Origin: Acidobacteriota bacterium
GTDB taxonomy: Bacteria > Acidobacteriota > Thermoanaerobaculia > Multivoradales > SZUA-115
Reading direction: 5' to 3'
DNA length: 64,000 bases
Assembly (NCBI GenBank): GCA_024277255.1
Contig: JAJRVQ010000138.1
Location: 1-64,000 of the forward strand
Of the stretch, positions 17,769-27,373 are shown piece by piece (position 1 is the stretch's first letter; every line of letters begins with the position of its first letter). The position numbers and the translations under genes were made by a program. The notes beneath the pieces were generated by a model. It made no database searches, was not told the DNA's origin, and was given only the letters and a program-made list of their open reading frames with translations.

Positions 17769-19580
17769 TCACAAGTAACCGAGCGCGTGGAGCCCTTCAA
17801 GGTACTCCGCTCCGAGTTCCACCGGTTGCCGCCGGGGTCGCGGCCGGCCGTAGCTCTCCACCCGTGTAGGCGGCTCGCCCCAGTGGCAGGCGGCAGGCGG
17901 CTCGAGGAGTTCAGCACTCTGCGGCAGCCCCGCGGCGCGCAACAGGCCGGAGGCCAGGGAGCGTAGGTCGAGGGTGGCCGCCGCCCCCACGGAGACCGGC
18001 GGGCAGCCTTGCCGCCGCCAAAGGAGCACCCTGCCTTCGCCCGAAGGCTCCCGACGACCGGGATCGAACACCACCGCGATAGTGCCGAACTCGCCGGCCG
18101 CCCTGGAGATCAGCTGGTCGGTCGCGACCAGTTCAGTGCGCAGGAGATCGGTGAAGGCGACGTCACCCCAACTCCATCCATCGGCGGCCAGATCGAGGCC
18201 CGGCAGGTAGAGCGCCGCGGCTCGCGGCTTGCGAGCCAACCCCTGCTGGAAAACCGACCGGTAGAACGCGTCGGCGTGCAGAGCACGTTCGAGGAGAGGT
18301 TGGCGCGCCTCGACCGGCAGCCGCTCCACCAACTCCAGCGAAGCGGCTCGCGCCCCGGCGGCCAGCGCAGCGATCTCCTCCACCCGTGAAGCCGGCGCCA
18401 CGGCACCCTGTGCTTCCTCTTTCAGCAACTGATACGCGCCGTGCGCCACCACCTCACCCGGCAGATCGATCGCCGGAAAGGTCGACCACCAGTTGACGGC
18501 GAGCACCGGCGTACCGCCTCGCGCCGCCAGTTCCCAGAAGGCAAAAGCGCGGCGGCGATAGGAGAGCAAAGGGCGATACTCGGCCAACCCCAGTGGGACG
18601 GCGACCGACTGCCAGTAGGGGCGCGAAATGCCGAGGCGCGACAGCGGCATCGTGACACCGGCGGGGCGGAAGCTGTCCAGCGCGCTGACCCCGTGCACCG
18701 CGCTATCGAGCCCGGTGGCGATCGTCGTCCACAAGGTCGCCGGCGGTTCGCCCTGGCGCTCATAGGAGAGCAGCACCCCTCCCTCGGCCAGGAGGCCGGA
18801 AAGTGCCGCAAGCTCCTCTCGCCCAGGCCCTAGCAGGTAGTCGATCTCCGACGGCACCACGCCGTCAATACCGATCAGCAGGACCCGCTCGCCCGGCGCG
18901 ATCGGCAATGCCGGCGGTTCGGGAGGAGGTCCGGCGCGCGACGCCATGACCACCGGCAGCATGAGCAAAACGAGGCCCAGCACGATCACCGCTCCGACCC
19001 CGCGCCGGGAGAAAATCCGTTGTCGCGGCGCATGATCGGTCAACCGGATCGCCAAGCTCAACAAGCCATGATGGACGATCTTGATCAGCCCCGAGGCCAC
19101 GACGAGGGTCGCGGCGCCGAGCAGCGCCAACTGCCAGCCGGTCACCTCGCTGGCAAGAGCCGACCGGCGCGCCGCCAGCAGCACCGCGACCACCGAAACC
19201 AGCCCGACGACCAAAGCGACCGCAAAGCTCAGCGTCTCGATGTGGCGCACCGGATAAACCCTCAGCACCAGGGTCAGCAAGCCACCGAGGATGAGGAAAA
19301 GCACCGAGCACAACGCCACCGCCGGCACCACCAAATGGAGGAACAGAGGCAACAAGTCGAAAGGGGTCACGGCGAGATTGCCGTTGATCGCCGTCAGACC
19401 AATGGCCGCCGCCGTGGCCAGGCCACCCCCGGCCAACACCCCGACCTTCACCGCCAACATGGCCAAGGCGCGCAGGGGGCGGCGCGGGCGCAAGGCATCC
19501 TGGAGCAAGAAGCGCTCGACCCCGTGGCTCAGGTAGCCCAGTCGCCGCAGTTCGCCGCGGACTCGCTCCAGCTCGCTCAT
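17769..19580 (-). CDS. Membrane protein with degenerate alkaline-phosphatase-like domain
   Basis: The 603-residue protein has five to six hydrophobic helices in its first 220 residues and then an extracytoplasmic alkaline-phosphatase-superfamily domain starting LLIGIDGVVPSEID, with a nucleophile-like segment ATLWTTIATG. The usual late SDHG metal motif is not seen; the corresponding strand reads AVVFDPGRR, so catalysis is doubtful. The protein ends LEGLHALGYL, a tail common among sulfatase and phosphatase-like proteins of Acidobacteriota. Function is not assigned; a role in envelope lipid or glycan handling is only a guess. Confidence 0.7.
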   Translation of the reverse strand: MSELERVRGELRRLGYLSHGVERFLLQDALRPRRPLRALAMLAVKVGVLAGGGLATAAAIGLTAINGNLAVTPFDLLPLFLHLVVPAVALCSVLFLILGGLLTLVLRVYPVRHIETLSFAVALVVGLVSVVAVLLAARRSALASEVTGWQLALLGAATLVVASGLIKIVHHGLLSLAIRLTDHAPRQRIFSRRGVGAVIVLGLVLLMLPVVMASRAGPPPEPPALPIAPGERVLLIGIDGVVPSEIDYLLGPGREELAALSGLLAEGGVLLSYERQGEPPATLWTTIATGLDSAVHGVSALDSFRPAGVTMPLSRLGISRPYWQSVAVPLGLAEYRPLLSYRRRAFAFWELAARGGTPVLAVNWWSTFPAIDLPGEVVAHGAYQLLKEEAQGAVAPASRVEEIAALAAGARAASLELVERLPVEARQPLLERALHADAFYRSVFQQGLARKPRAAALYLPGLDLAADGWSWGDVAFTDLLRTELVATDQLISRAAGEFGTIAVVFDPGRREPSGEGRVLLWRRQGCPPVSVGAAATLDLRSLASGLLRAAGLPQSAELLEPPAACHWGEPPTRVESYGRPRPRRQPVELGAEYLEGLHALGYL

Positions 19581-19615
19581 TCCTGGATCTTAGCCTGCGC
19601 CGCTCGGGCTCGAAG

Positions 19616-20560
19616 CTATGCCCCCGCCTGGCGAGCCACCGACCGAACGAAGCCGGCGATGTCGCGCAGCGCCTCGGCCTTGCGGCCGAGCGGCGCCAGT
19701 GAGTCGACGGCGAAGCCGAGCAACTCGGCGGCCAGCGTTCGCGCCCCTTCCACGCCCAGCAGGGTGACGAAGGTCTGCTTGCCTTCGTCCTGCCCGCTGT
19801 CCTTGCCGGTTTCCTGCGGCGTGGCCAGCACGTCGAGCAGATCATCGCAGATCTGAAAGGCAAGGCCGAGGTTCTTGGCGAAGCGAGTCACCACTTCCAG
19901 GTCGCGCCGTTTGGCATCGCCGGCCATGGCACCCAGTTCTCCCGCCGCGATGAACAGCGCTCCGGTCTTGTGGCTGTGGATGTACTCCAAACGCTCCAGA
20001 TCCAGCCTTTCGCTACGCCCCTCGAGATCGAGCGCCTGACCGCCGATCAGCCCATCGGAGCCGATCGCGGCAGACAGGTGGTGGACCAGGTCGTCGCTGC
20101 CGTAACGCCGGCTCTTGAGCCCTTGCGCCGTCTCGACGACCAGCGAGAAGGAGCGATTGAGCAGGGCGAAGGCGGCGAGCAATGCGACATCCTCGCCAAA
20201 CTCCCGGTGGACCGTGCGCCGGCCTCGGCGTAGATGGGCATCGTCCATCGCCGGCAGGTCATCGAGGATCAGCGAACAGGCGTGCACCATCTCCACCGCG
20301 CAACCGAGGTCGAGCACCGGGCCGGCCGGGGCACCGAACATCTCGCCCACCACCATGGTCAAAACCGGCCGCAGCCGTTTACCGGGGCTGGTGAGGGCAT
20401 AGTGGGTGGCGCGATGGACCTGGCGCGGCCTCTCCTGCGGCGATGCGATGAGCTGCGCCAGCCGACCGTCCACCTGCCGGGCCAACCTGCCCAGCGATGC
20501 GGGAAGGCCGCCACCGGGCGGCGGCCCCTCAGGTGTGAGGTTGAATTCGAGGTCGCTCAA
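19616..20560 (-). CDS. Short-chain polyprenyl diphosphate synthase
   Basis: A 314-residue trans-prenyltransferase that condenses isopentenyl diphosphate with allylic diphosphates (farnesyl or geranylgeranyl product). The first aspartate-rich motif is DDLPAMDD (DDx4D type, as in bacterial FPP/GGPP synthases) and the second is QICDDLLDV. GKRLRP near residue 58 and GGQALDLEG are also family marks. The length fits IspA-type enzymes. It lies 24 bp downstream of the STAS gene on the same strand. Product chain length cannot be told from the sequence alone. Confidence 0.88.
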   Translation of the reverse strand: MSDLEFNLTPEGPPPGGGLPASLGRLARQVDGRLAQLIASPQERPRQVHRATHYALTSPGKRLRPVLTMVVGEMFGAPAGPVLDLGCAVEMVHACSLILDDLPAMDDAHLRRGRRTVHREFGEDVALLAAFALLNRSFSLVVETAQGLKSRRYGSDDLVHHLSAAIGSDGLIGGQALDLEGRSERLDLERLEYIHSHKTGALFIAAGELGAMAGDAKRRDLEVVTRFAKNLGLAFQICDDLLDVLATPQETGKDSGQDEGKQTFVTLLGVEGARTLAAELLGFAVDSLAPLGRKAEALRDIAGFVRSVARQAGA

Positions 20561-20584
20561 AGCTCCCCGTCTCCTCCTGGTGAA

Positions 20585-20920
20585 TCAGAAGGAGGCGACC
20601 GCCTCATCTTCGTTTTCGTGGACCTCGAAGACGGTGATCAGTTGGGTAATCTGCAGGATGTCGGAGACCTTGGAAGGCAGGTTGAGCAGCTTGAGCTTGC
20701 CGCCGCGGTTGGTCACCGTCGTGTAGGTGCTCACCAACTCGCCGATACCCGAGGAATCCATGGTGGTGACGCCGTTCATGTTCAGCAGGATGTTCCGCCC
20801 CCCGGCCTCCAGGACTTCGGCCACCGACTGGCGCAGGGCGACATCGCCCACACCGATGGTGATCTTGCCCTTGAGATCCAAAACCGTCACTCCGCCGACC
20901 TTGCGTTCGGTGATTCTCAT
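20585..20920 (-). CDS. STAS-domain anti-sigma factor antagonist (RsbV/SpoIIAA type)
   Basis: A 111-residue single STAS domain starting at ATG 20920, preceded by a good AGGAGG site (complement near 20926-20932); a longer frame to 20965 lacks this support. The phosphorylatable serine lies in [12 protein letters not shown]. In partner switching the unphosphorylated form binds the anti-sigma kinase and frees its target. The HATPase kinase gene upstream at 21064 is the obvious partner, and the PP2C phosphatase at 28875 could reset the serine. Confidence 0.88.
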   Translation of the reverse strand: MRITERKVGGVTVLDLKGKITIGVGDVALRQSVAEVLEAGGRNILLNMNGVTTMDSSGIGELVSTYTTVTNRGGKLKLLNLPSKVSDILQITQLITVFEVHENEDEAVASF

Positions 20921-21063
20921 CGCCGTTCCTCCTACTTCACACAACTCGCTTCGGCCAGCTCGCACTCCCCTCGCGGGCCTGCGACGAGTACCGACGCTGA
21001 TGATCGATCAATTTCCGTAAGTCCGACAGGGCTCTACCCGTCGGCCTCACGACCGTCTCTTGG

Positions 21064-21489
21064 TTACGCTTCCAACTGCTTGCGCAGGGTGACTACCGTA
21101 CCGCCTTTTTCCGGGAAAGAGTATTCCACTCTGTCCATGAACCTGTTCATGTAGAAGATTCCACGGCCATTGGGCTTGAACAGATTGCTCGCCTCCAACG
21201 GATTGTCGAGACTTTCCGGGTCAAAGCCCTCCCCCTGGTCCTCGACTCGCACCACCAAACAACCCGAGTCGACGATCAGGTTGATCTCGACCTGTTTCTC
21301 CGGGTCTTGCCGGTTGCCGTGCTTGATGGCATTGGCCACCGCCTCGCGCACCGCGACATCCACCCAATGGCGAGAGTCCTCCTCCATACCCAAACGAGCC
21401 AGCGCATCGTCTAAAACGACCTGGACCAGCTCGATATTCTCAAAACGGCTACCTATCGCCAGATGGAACAATAGCTCCTCAACCTGCAT
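21064..21489 (-). CDS. RsbW-like serine kinase, anti-sigma factor (HATPase_c)
   Basis: A protein of about 141 residues with the GHKL ATP-binding fold of anti-sigma kinases: REAVANAIKHGN (N box), VEDQGEGFDPE (G1 box) and NGRGIFYMNRFMD (G2 box). ATG 21489 or an in-frame GTG at 21495 can start it. It would bind and phosphorylate the STAS protein encoded 143 bp downstream, and sequester a sigma factor or other target. No cognate sigma factor is adjacent. Confidence 0.87.
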   Translation of the reverse strand: MQVEELLFHLAIGSRFENIELVQVVLDDALARLGMEEDSRHWVDVAVREAVANAIKHGNRQDPEKQVEINLIVDSGCLVVRVEDQGEGFDPESLDNPLEASNLFKPNGRGIFYMNRFMDRVEYSFPEKGGTVVTLRKQLEA

Positions 21490-21553
21490 AGACACGACTC
21501 CGAGCCGGCAGTCTAACAGACCTCATTTCGGAGGCCGTGGGACTTGCGGTCTT

Positions 21554-22366
21554 TCACAGCGGGCTGTACTTCAGCGCCAGGGGAATGACGATCAGCAGCT
21601 GGACGGCGTCGAACAGGATGTGGGCGATGATCGCCGGCCAGATGCTCTGGCGCCACTTGACCAGAAAGGCCAGGAAGAGCGACAGGAAGGTCAGTCCGAA
21701 GAGCATGAAGGGCTGGTCGTAGCCGGCGTGGGCGATGACGAAGAGGAAGCTCGAGAAGGCGATTCCGGCCCGTGGCTGCAGAAAGCCGCGAAAGAAAGCC
21801 TCCTCGACAAGCCCCGCAGAGATGCTGACCAGGAGGCGCACAAGGACGGGTAAGCCGACCAACCAGCGGATCAGCTCCGGCTGCTGCTGCGGGATCGCCT
21901 CTTGCCCGGCCAGCGAGCCGTAGGCCGCCACCACCAACAGCATCAGCGCCAAGGAGCCGGCCCAGCCGACGAAACCACCACCGATTCCAATGGCCAGATC
22001 CTCCAGCGGACGGCGACTGCGCATTCCCAAGTGGGCGGCCACCGACCGCCAGTCCATCGGCGGCGACCAGCCGAGCACGAACCAGATCAGCAGCACCAGC
22101 CCCATCAAAAAGTGCATCACGAAGAGCGCGCTGACATTCAGCTGCTCGGGATCGATCGTCTGGCCGCTGCCCAAGACGAGCAGCGGCGAGTAGATGCCCA
22201 CCCAGAAGAGGGTCGCCAAGGTCGCCGCCGCCAAGCCTCTTCGCCAAGACTCGGCGAAGGCTGGCGGATCCAGCCGGCGCTGTTGCGTCGCGTAGTCGAA
22301 GTAGTAAGCGGTCAGGGCAGCCAGCACGATGGTGCCGGCGATGCGAAGGGTAATCATGATGTCCAT
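21554..22366 (-). CDS. CPBP-family intramembrane glutamic protease
   Basis: A multi-helix membrane protein (start chosen at ATG 22366; the frame is open to 22435). Abi/CPBP motifs are present: EEAFFRG (motif 1, EExxxR), FLFVIAH (motif 2, FxxxH) and HILFDAV (motif 3). Members of this family include Rce1-type CAAX peptidases and bacteriocin self-immunity proteins. It lies upstream of the RsbW-like gene on the same strand. The substrate is unknown; the lanthipeptide-like locus is more than 30 kb away, so no link is claimed. Confidence 0.85.
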   Translation of the reverse strand: MDIMITLRIAGTIVLAALTAYYFDYATQQRRLDPPAFAESWRRGLAAATLATLFWVGIYSPLLVLGSGQTIDPEQLNVSALFVMHFLMGLVLLIWFVLGWSPPMDWRSVAAHLGMRSRRPLEDLAIGIGGGFVGWAGSLALMLLVVAAYGSLAGQEAIPQQQPELIRWLVGLPVLVRLLVSISAGLVEEAFFRGFLQPRAGIAFSSFLFVIAHAGYDQPFMLFGLTFLSLFLAFLVKWRQSIWPAIIAHILFDAVQLLIVIPLALKYSPL

Positions 22367-22609
22367 AAGGAGTCGGGAAGCAGGCGGTCGCCGGATGGTA
22401 CCAGGCGATCGTCGAACTCTGCTTCGCCGCGCCATACGGCATCACCGGATAGGGCCTTCAGCCTCTCCTTGCGGACAGCTCCACAGCGTGCCATCGCCCA
22501 CCCAATCCACGGCCTCGCACATGGTAAACTTCTAGCCCAAAAAGATCGGGGGCTACCGGACCCCTTCTACCCCAAACAGACACTCACATTGCCCAGGAAG
22601 GAGTCTTCC

Positions 22610-23842
22610 GTGAACCGCTTTACCGGCGTGGATTTCATGGAGTTCGATTCGCTGCTGTCGGAAGAAGAGCGCATGGTTCGCGACTCCGTACGCGCCTTCG
22701 TCGATGACAAAGTGATGCCGATCATCGAAGACTGCCACCGCGAGGGTCGCACGCCTCTGGAACTGGTCCCGGAGATGGGACGGCTCAATCTTTTCGGCGC
22801 CACCATCGACGAGTACAACCTGCCGGGGCTCAACAACGTCGCCTACGGCTTGATCATGCAAGAGTTGGAGCGTGGCGATTCCGGCCTGCGTAGCTTCGTC
22901 AGCGTGCAGAGTTCTCTGGTCATGTACCCGATCTACGCCTTCGGCTCCCAGGAGCAAAAAGACCGCTGGATCCCGCCGCTGGGCAGCGGTGAGGCGATCG
23001 GCTGCTTTGGCCTGACCGAGCCTGACTTCGGCTCCAATCCCGGAGGCATGCTCACCAGAGCCGAGCGCGACGGCGATGGTTGGGTGCTCAACGGCTCCAA
23101 GCAGTGGATCACCAATGGGACCTTGGCGGATGTCGCCGTGGTCTGGGCTCACACCGACGAGGGCGTGCGCGGCTTCCTGGTCGAGAAGGGGACGCCCGGC
23201 TACACTTCGCGCGATCAGAAGGGCAAGTTCTCGCTGCGCGCCTCGACCACTTCGGAACTCGGCTTCCTCGACTGCCGCATCCCGGCCGACGCCATCCTGC
23301 CCAAGACCACGGGACTCAAAAACGCTCTGATGTGCCTCAACCAGGCCCGCTACGGCATCGCCTGGGGCGGCATCGGCTCCGCCATGGAGTGCTACCGCAC
23401 GGCGCTCGCCTACTCCAAGGAGCGCATCCAGTTCGGCGGCCAACCGATCGCCTCTCACCAACTGGTCCAGGACAAGCTGGTGTGGATGATCTCCGAGATC
23501 ACCAAAGCCCAGTTCATGACCCTGCAAATGGGACGACTCAAGGACCAGGGCAAGCTCAAGCATTTCCACGTCTCGATGGGCAAGCGCAACAACGTCTGGG
23601 TAGCCCGCGAGGCAGCCAAGTTGGCCCGCGATGTGCTCGGCGCCAACGGCATCGTCGACGACTACCCGGTCATTCGCCACATGCTCAACATCGAGTCGGT
23701 CTACACCTACGAAGGCACGCACGACATCCACGGCTTGATCATCGGCAACCATGTCACCGGTATTCCGGCCTTTGAACCGCCAGCCCAGCCGGAGCCGCGG
23801 CCGGCCAAGCCGCGGTCGGCGATGGCGGGAGAAAGACCATGA
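22610..23842 (+). CDS. Glutaryl-CoA dehydrogenase-type acyl-CoA dehydrogenase
   Basis: A 410-residue FAD flavoprotein starting at GTG 22610, seven bases after the AGGAAGGAG site; the frame stays open far upstream but has no other site. GCDH marks are [45 protein letters not shown] and the catalytic-base segment [13 protein letters not shown]. The reaction is oxidative decarboxylation of glutaryl-CoA to crotonyl-CoA in lysine/tryptophan breakdown. The C-terminal 20 residues are a Pro-rich extension. The stop overlaps the start of glpX (ATGA), an unexpected pairing of catabolism with gluconeogenesis. Confidence 0.87.
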   Translation: MNRFTGVDFMEFDSLLSEEERMVRDSVRAFVDDKVMPIIEDCHREGRTPLELVPEMGRLNLFGATIDEYNLPGLNNVAYGLIMQELERGDSGLRSFVSVQSSLVMYPIYAFGSQEQKDRWIPPLGSGEAIGCFGLTEPDFGSNPGGMLTRAERDGDGWVLNGSKQWITNGTLADVAVVWAHTDEGVRGFLVEKGTPGYTSRDQKGKFSLRASTTSELGFLDCRIPADAILPKTTGLKNALMCLNQARYGIAWGGIGSAMECYRTALAYSKERIQFGGQPIASHQLVQDKLVWMISEITKAQFMTLQMGRLKDQGKLKHFHVSMGKRNNVWVAREAAKLARDVLGANGIVDDYPVIRHMLNIESVYTYEGTHDIHGLIIGNHVTGIPAFEPPAQPEPRPAKPRSAMAGERP

Positions 23843-24825
23843 GCCTCGGTCGAATCCTTGTCGAGCAGGGGACCATCCGAGTCACCGAGCAGGCAGCGAT
23901 CGCCGCCGCCCAAACCATGGGCTACGGCGACCGCCACCAATCCGACCGCGTTGCCGTCGAAGCGATGCGCAAGGAGTTGGGCGAACTCGAGATCGCAGGG
24001 CGGGTAGTCATCGGTGAGGGCGAGCGCGACGACGCGCCGATGCTCTTCGTCGGCGAGGAACTCGGTAAGTCGCTGGGCGATCCTGACGCGCCGCAGGTCG
24101 ACATCGCCGTCGATCCGTTGGAAGGGACCAATCTTTGCGCCACCGGAGCGCCGGACGCGGTCGCCGTACTCGCCGCCGCCGAGCGTGGCGGCCTGCTGCA
24201 CGCACCCGACACCTACATGCAGAAGATCGTCGTCGGCCCCACCGCCAAGGGACGGGTGCACATCGATGCGCCGGTGTCGGAGAATTTGCGCAACATCGCC
24301 ACCGCCTTCGAGCGCGAGGTCAGCGACTTGACCGTCGTCGTGCTCGAACGACCCCGACACCAACAGTTGATCGCCGACATCCGGAACGCCGGAGCCCGCA
24401 TTCTGCTGATCGGTGACGGCGACCTCTCAGCGGGTGTGGCCGCGGCGGTGCGCGGCACCGGCGTGCACGCGGTGTTCGGCACCGGCGGTGCCCCCGAGGG
24501 CGTGATCACTGCCGCCGCCATGCGCTGCCTGGGCGGGGAAATTCAAGCGCGGTTGGTAGCTACCAACGAGGCGCAGCATCAGCGTCTGGCCAAACTCGGC
24601 TACACCGACCTCGACAAGATCTACTCCACCGAGGAACTGGCACCCGGCGACGAGATCGTCTTCAGCTGCAGCGGCGTCACCGACGGTCAGCTGCTCAAGG
24701 GCGTTCGCTTCTTCGGCGGCGGCACGCGCACCGCGACTCTCTTCATGTCTCTACCGCGCAAGATGATCCGCTTTGTCGATACGATTCATCGCGATAAGCT
24801 CTCCTCCCCGGTTCTCTTCACCTGA
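23839..24825 (+). CDS. Class II fructose-1,6-bisphosphatase
   Basis: A 328-residue GlpX-type phosphatase converting fructose-1,6-bisphosphate to fructose-6-phosphate in gluconeogenesis. Metal and substrate motifs are [30 protein letters not shown] and [17 protein letters not shown]. Length and motif spacing are normal for the family. The ATG overlaps the stop of the acyl-CoA dehydrogenase gene by four bases, indicating translational coupling. Confidence 0.93.
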   Translation: MSLGRILVEQGTIRVTEQAAIAAAQTMGYGDRHQSDRVAVEAMRKELGELEIAGRVVIGEGERDDAPMLFVGEELGKSLGDPDAPQVDIAVDPLEGTNLCATGAPDAVAVLAAAERGGLLHAPDTYMQKIVVGPTAKGRVHIDAPVSENLRNIATAFEREVSDLTVVVLERPRHQQLIADIRNAGARILLIGDGDLSAGVAAAVRGTGVHAVFGTGGAPEGVITAAAMRCLGGEIQARLVATNEAQHQRLAKLGYTDLDKIYSTEELAPGDEIVFSCSGVTDGQLLKGVRFFGGGTRTATLFMSLPRKMIRFVDTIHRDKLSSPVLFT

Positions 24826-24911
24826 GGCTAGGTTCGCCGAGGACGAGAAGGCGCACCGTAGGGAGTATTTGTATCCGTTCCGAGACCAGCGGCCGAGCGG
24901 AGTTTCTAGCC

Positions 24912-25400
24912 ATGATAAAACCTGATTCCTGGATCCGCAAGTGGGGGGTCGAAGGCGGAGCCGAGCCGTTTTCCGCTGGGCAAGTCAACGCCGCCAGCTA
25001 CGATGTGCGGGTCAGTGACCAATGGTTGTGCCCGACGAGAGATCCGGAGAAGTTCCAGGCACCGCAGGTCAAACTCTTCCCCGGCGAGGTGGTTCTGGCC
25101 TCCACCCTCGAGTACGTTCGCATCCCTCGTTCGGTCGCCTGTGATCTGAAACTCAAATCGACCCTCGGCCGGCTGTGGATCAACCACTCGCTGGCCGGCT
25201 GGTGCGACCCGGGATTCGAGGGCAACATCACTCTCGAGCTACAGAACCTCGGCCCGATTCCCTTCGTGCTCGAAGCCGGGCGACGAATCGCACAGCTGAT
25301 CTTCATCTCCATGGAATCCGAACCCGAAGTCGCCTACGGTGAACCTGGTTCCTCGAGCCACTACCAGGGCCAGACTGGCACCACGCCAGCTCGCAGCTGA
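24912..25400 (+). CDS. dCTP deaminase (dcd family)
   Basis: A 162-residue trimeric dUTPase-fold protein. The nucleotide site reads LKSTLGRLWI (usually RSSLAR), followed by LAGWCDPGFEGNITLELQN, containing the catalytic glutamate region, and YQGQTG at the C-terminus. It would convert dCTP to dUTP for thymidylate synthesis. At 162 residues it is slightly shorter than many dCTP deaminases (about 180-190). A bifunctional deaminase/diphosphatase form cannot be excluded. It lies 86 bp after glpX. Confidence 0.85.
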   Translation: MIKPDSWIRKWGVEGGAEPFSAGQVNAASYDVRVSDQWLCPTRDPEKFQAPQVKLFPGEVVLASTLEYVRIPRSVACDLKLKSTLGRLWINHSLAGWCDPGFEGNITLELQNLGPIPFVLEAGRRIAQLIFISMESEPEVAYGEPGSSSHYQGQTGTTPARS

Positions 25401-25483
25401 TCGTCAGTCCTCCGGATGCCGAGCGATCCCAAGGGTGCTAGGACCAGCACGGCCACAGGTCTCGCTTTAGTCGGACAATCACA

Positions 25484-26608
25484 ATGAGCATTGCCGGCAA
25501 CCTCAACACCATGCAGCTCTCCGAGCTGCTGCAATGGCTCTCCCACGGTTTGAAGACCGGCTGCCTGGACCTCAACAGCGGCAAGATCGAGAAGAAGATC
25601 TTTTTCAGCGCCGGCCGCGTGGTGTCCACCTCTTCGACCGACCCCAAGGAGTACCTGGGCCATTTCTTGGTCAGCCACGGACTAATCACGGAGATGGAAC
25701 TCTCCAAGGCGATCGAGATGCAGGAGTCCAACAACTATCTGTTGGGCAAGATCCTGGTCACCATCGGTGCCGTGTCCGAGCCCGACTTGCAGCGCGTCCT
25801 ACGACTCAAAGCGGAAGAGAGTATCTACGACATCTTCTCCTGGCAGGAAGCGGAGTTTCGGTTCCGCGACGGAGAAAAGCTGCGCGAAGATCTGATCCCG
25901 ATCGACATGGATGTCGCCGCGCTGGTGTTCGAGGGCGCCCGCCGGGCTGACGAGTGGCTGGAGGTCCGCAAGTACATTCCCACTTTGCAGGCCATCCCGG
26001 TGAGCGTGGGGGAACTCAGCGTGCCGGAGTTCGACCCGGGAGCCCTACAGATTCTCAGTCTGATCAACGACGACCTGACCGTCGAGGAGATCTGCCTGCA
26101 GACTCACTCCAGTGAATTCAGGGTCTGCAAGCTCCTCTTCGACCAGGTGCGAGAAGGCAAGCTCAAGATCATCGTTCCGCGCTGGGCCAACCAGGGGAAA
26201 GAAGAGCCTAAAAATGCGCCGTCCAACTTCGGAGTCGAGGCGCTCCTGCACACCGCCGCGGCGCACCTCGTCGAGAAAAGCTATGAGTTGGCGCTGCGCC
26301 ACCTGCGCGCCGCCCGCAGCCTCGAACCCGACGACAAGCAAGTCGCGGCCGCGGTCGAACGCGGTGAAGACAAGATTCGCCAAGCTCTGGCGGAAGCCGG
26401 CATCGTCACCTCCTCGACACCGCAGCTCAAGGTCAACTTACAGGAACTCACGGCGCTCGACATCACCCCACAACAGGGCTTCATCCTGACGCGGATCAAC
26501 GGCACGTACGATCTCGACTCGATCCTCAAGATCAGCCCCATCCAACAGCTGGACGGCCTGCTCATCTTCTATCGCCTACTCTCCGCCGGCTACATCCGGC
26601 TGGCCTAG
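25484..26608 (+). CDS. DUF4388 (PatA-N-like) domain protein
   Basis: A 374-residue cytoplasmic protein starting MSIAGNLNTMQLSELLQWL, a DUF4388/PatA N-terminal-like domain (about 1-165). A middle part follows with winged-helix-like segments (SLINDDLTVEEICLQTH) and a short TPR-like helical pair near 245-290. These domains occur in regulators of gliding and gene expression in Deltaproteobacteria, Acidobacteria and cyanobacteria. No enzymatic motif is visible. It faces the convergent DNA glycosylase gene with a 6-bp gap. Confidence 0.75.
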   Translation: MSIAGNLNTMQLSELLQWLSHGLKTGCLDLNSGKIEKKIFFSAGRVVSTSSTDPKEYLGHFLVSHGLITEMELSKAIEMQESNNYLLGKILVTIGAVSEPDLQRVLRLKAEESIYDIFSWQEAEFRFRDGEKLREDLIPIDMDVAALVFEGARRADEWLEVRKYIPTLQAIPVSVGELSVPEFDPGALQILSLINDDLTVEEICLQTHSSEFRVCKLLFDQVREGKLKIIVPRWANQGKEEPKNAPSNFGVEALLHTAAAHLVEKSYELALRHLRAARSLEPDDKQVAAAVERGEDKIRQALAEAGIVTSSTPQLKVNLQELTALDITPQQGFILTRINGTYDLDSILKISPIQQLDGLLIFYRLLSAGYIRLA

Positions 26609-26614
26609 CAACAC

Positions 26615-27238
26615 CTACAGTTTCGGCCGCGACATCTGAGGATGGCCTTGGATGGCGAAGCGTAGGGGCCAGGTGGCGGCCTCTTTCGCGTAGGCGACTC
26701 CGATGCGCGGGCCGCTGGCGACGGCATAGCCGGCGACCGGATCGCCCTGGGTGAGGGTCAGCTCCCCCGCCAGCAGAGAGAGGCCATCTTGAGCCCGATC
26801 GATGGCCAGCGCTTTGCACAACTTGCCGGGACCGCCAGCCAGATCACCCGGACGTGGCACGCGCGCGAGACCGCGATTCCTGGCCATTTCCCCGCCACCT
26901 TCCACCGCTTCCCCGGCGCGCAAGAGAACCGCCGAGCCGACCTGCGCTTCGCCGGTAACGACATTGAGGCAGTAGTGCATGCCGTAGATGAAGTAGACGT
27001 AGGCATGGCCACCGGTCAGGTAGAGGCTCTCCACCCGCGGCGTGCGCCGGCCGTTCCAGGCGTGGCTGGCGCGATCGGGAGCACCGAGGTAGGCCTCTGT
27101 CTCGACTAGCCTCACAACCAACCGCCGGCCCTCCACCCGCCGCACCAGGTAGCGGCCCAACAGCGCGCGCGCCACCTCCGGCGCGGGCCGGCGATAGAAG
27201 TCGGCCGGCAGTACTTTGAAAGGGGAAGAGGCAGACAT
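26615..27238 (-). CDS. DNA-3-methyladenine glycosylase (AAG/MPG type)
   Basis: A 207-residue base-excision enzyme of the alkyladenine glycosylase family. Marks are ARALLGRYLVRR, VETEAYLGAPDRASHAWNG (with the catalytic glutamate), GHAYVYFIYGMHYCLNVV and GPGKLCKALAI. It removes alkylated purines and hypoxanthine from DNA. The length matches bacterial members. It is a single gene between convergent and divergent neighbours. Confidence 0.92.
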   Translation of the reverse strand: MSASSPFKVLPADFYRRPAPEVARALLGRYLVRRVEGRRLVVRLVETEAYLGAPDRASHAWNGRRTPRVESLYLTGGHAYVYFIYGMHYCLNVVTGEAQVGSAVLLRAGEAVEGGGEMARNRGLARVPRPGDLAGGPGKLCKALAIDRAQDGLSLLAGELTLTQGDPVAGYAVASGPRIGVAYAKEAATWPLRFAIQGHPQMSRPKL

Positions 27239-27373
27239 CGAGGTCCTTCAACAGGCGGAACCGTCTATGATCGGGATGGTCAGTCTACCTGCCGGAATTG
27301 CGAGGATTGCATCGACTGACGCCTTACCCCCGTATCTCATCTACCGTCGTTGATTTCACTGGGAGCCCACACC

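Noticed and set aside
22553-23752. 399-codon minus-strand frame opposite the acyl-CoA dehydrogenase
   Set aside because: The plus strand carries a textbook glutaryl-CoA dehydrogenase with ribosome binding site.
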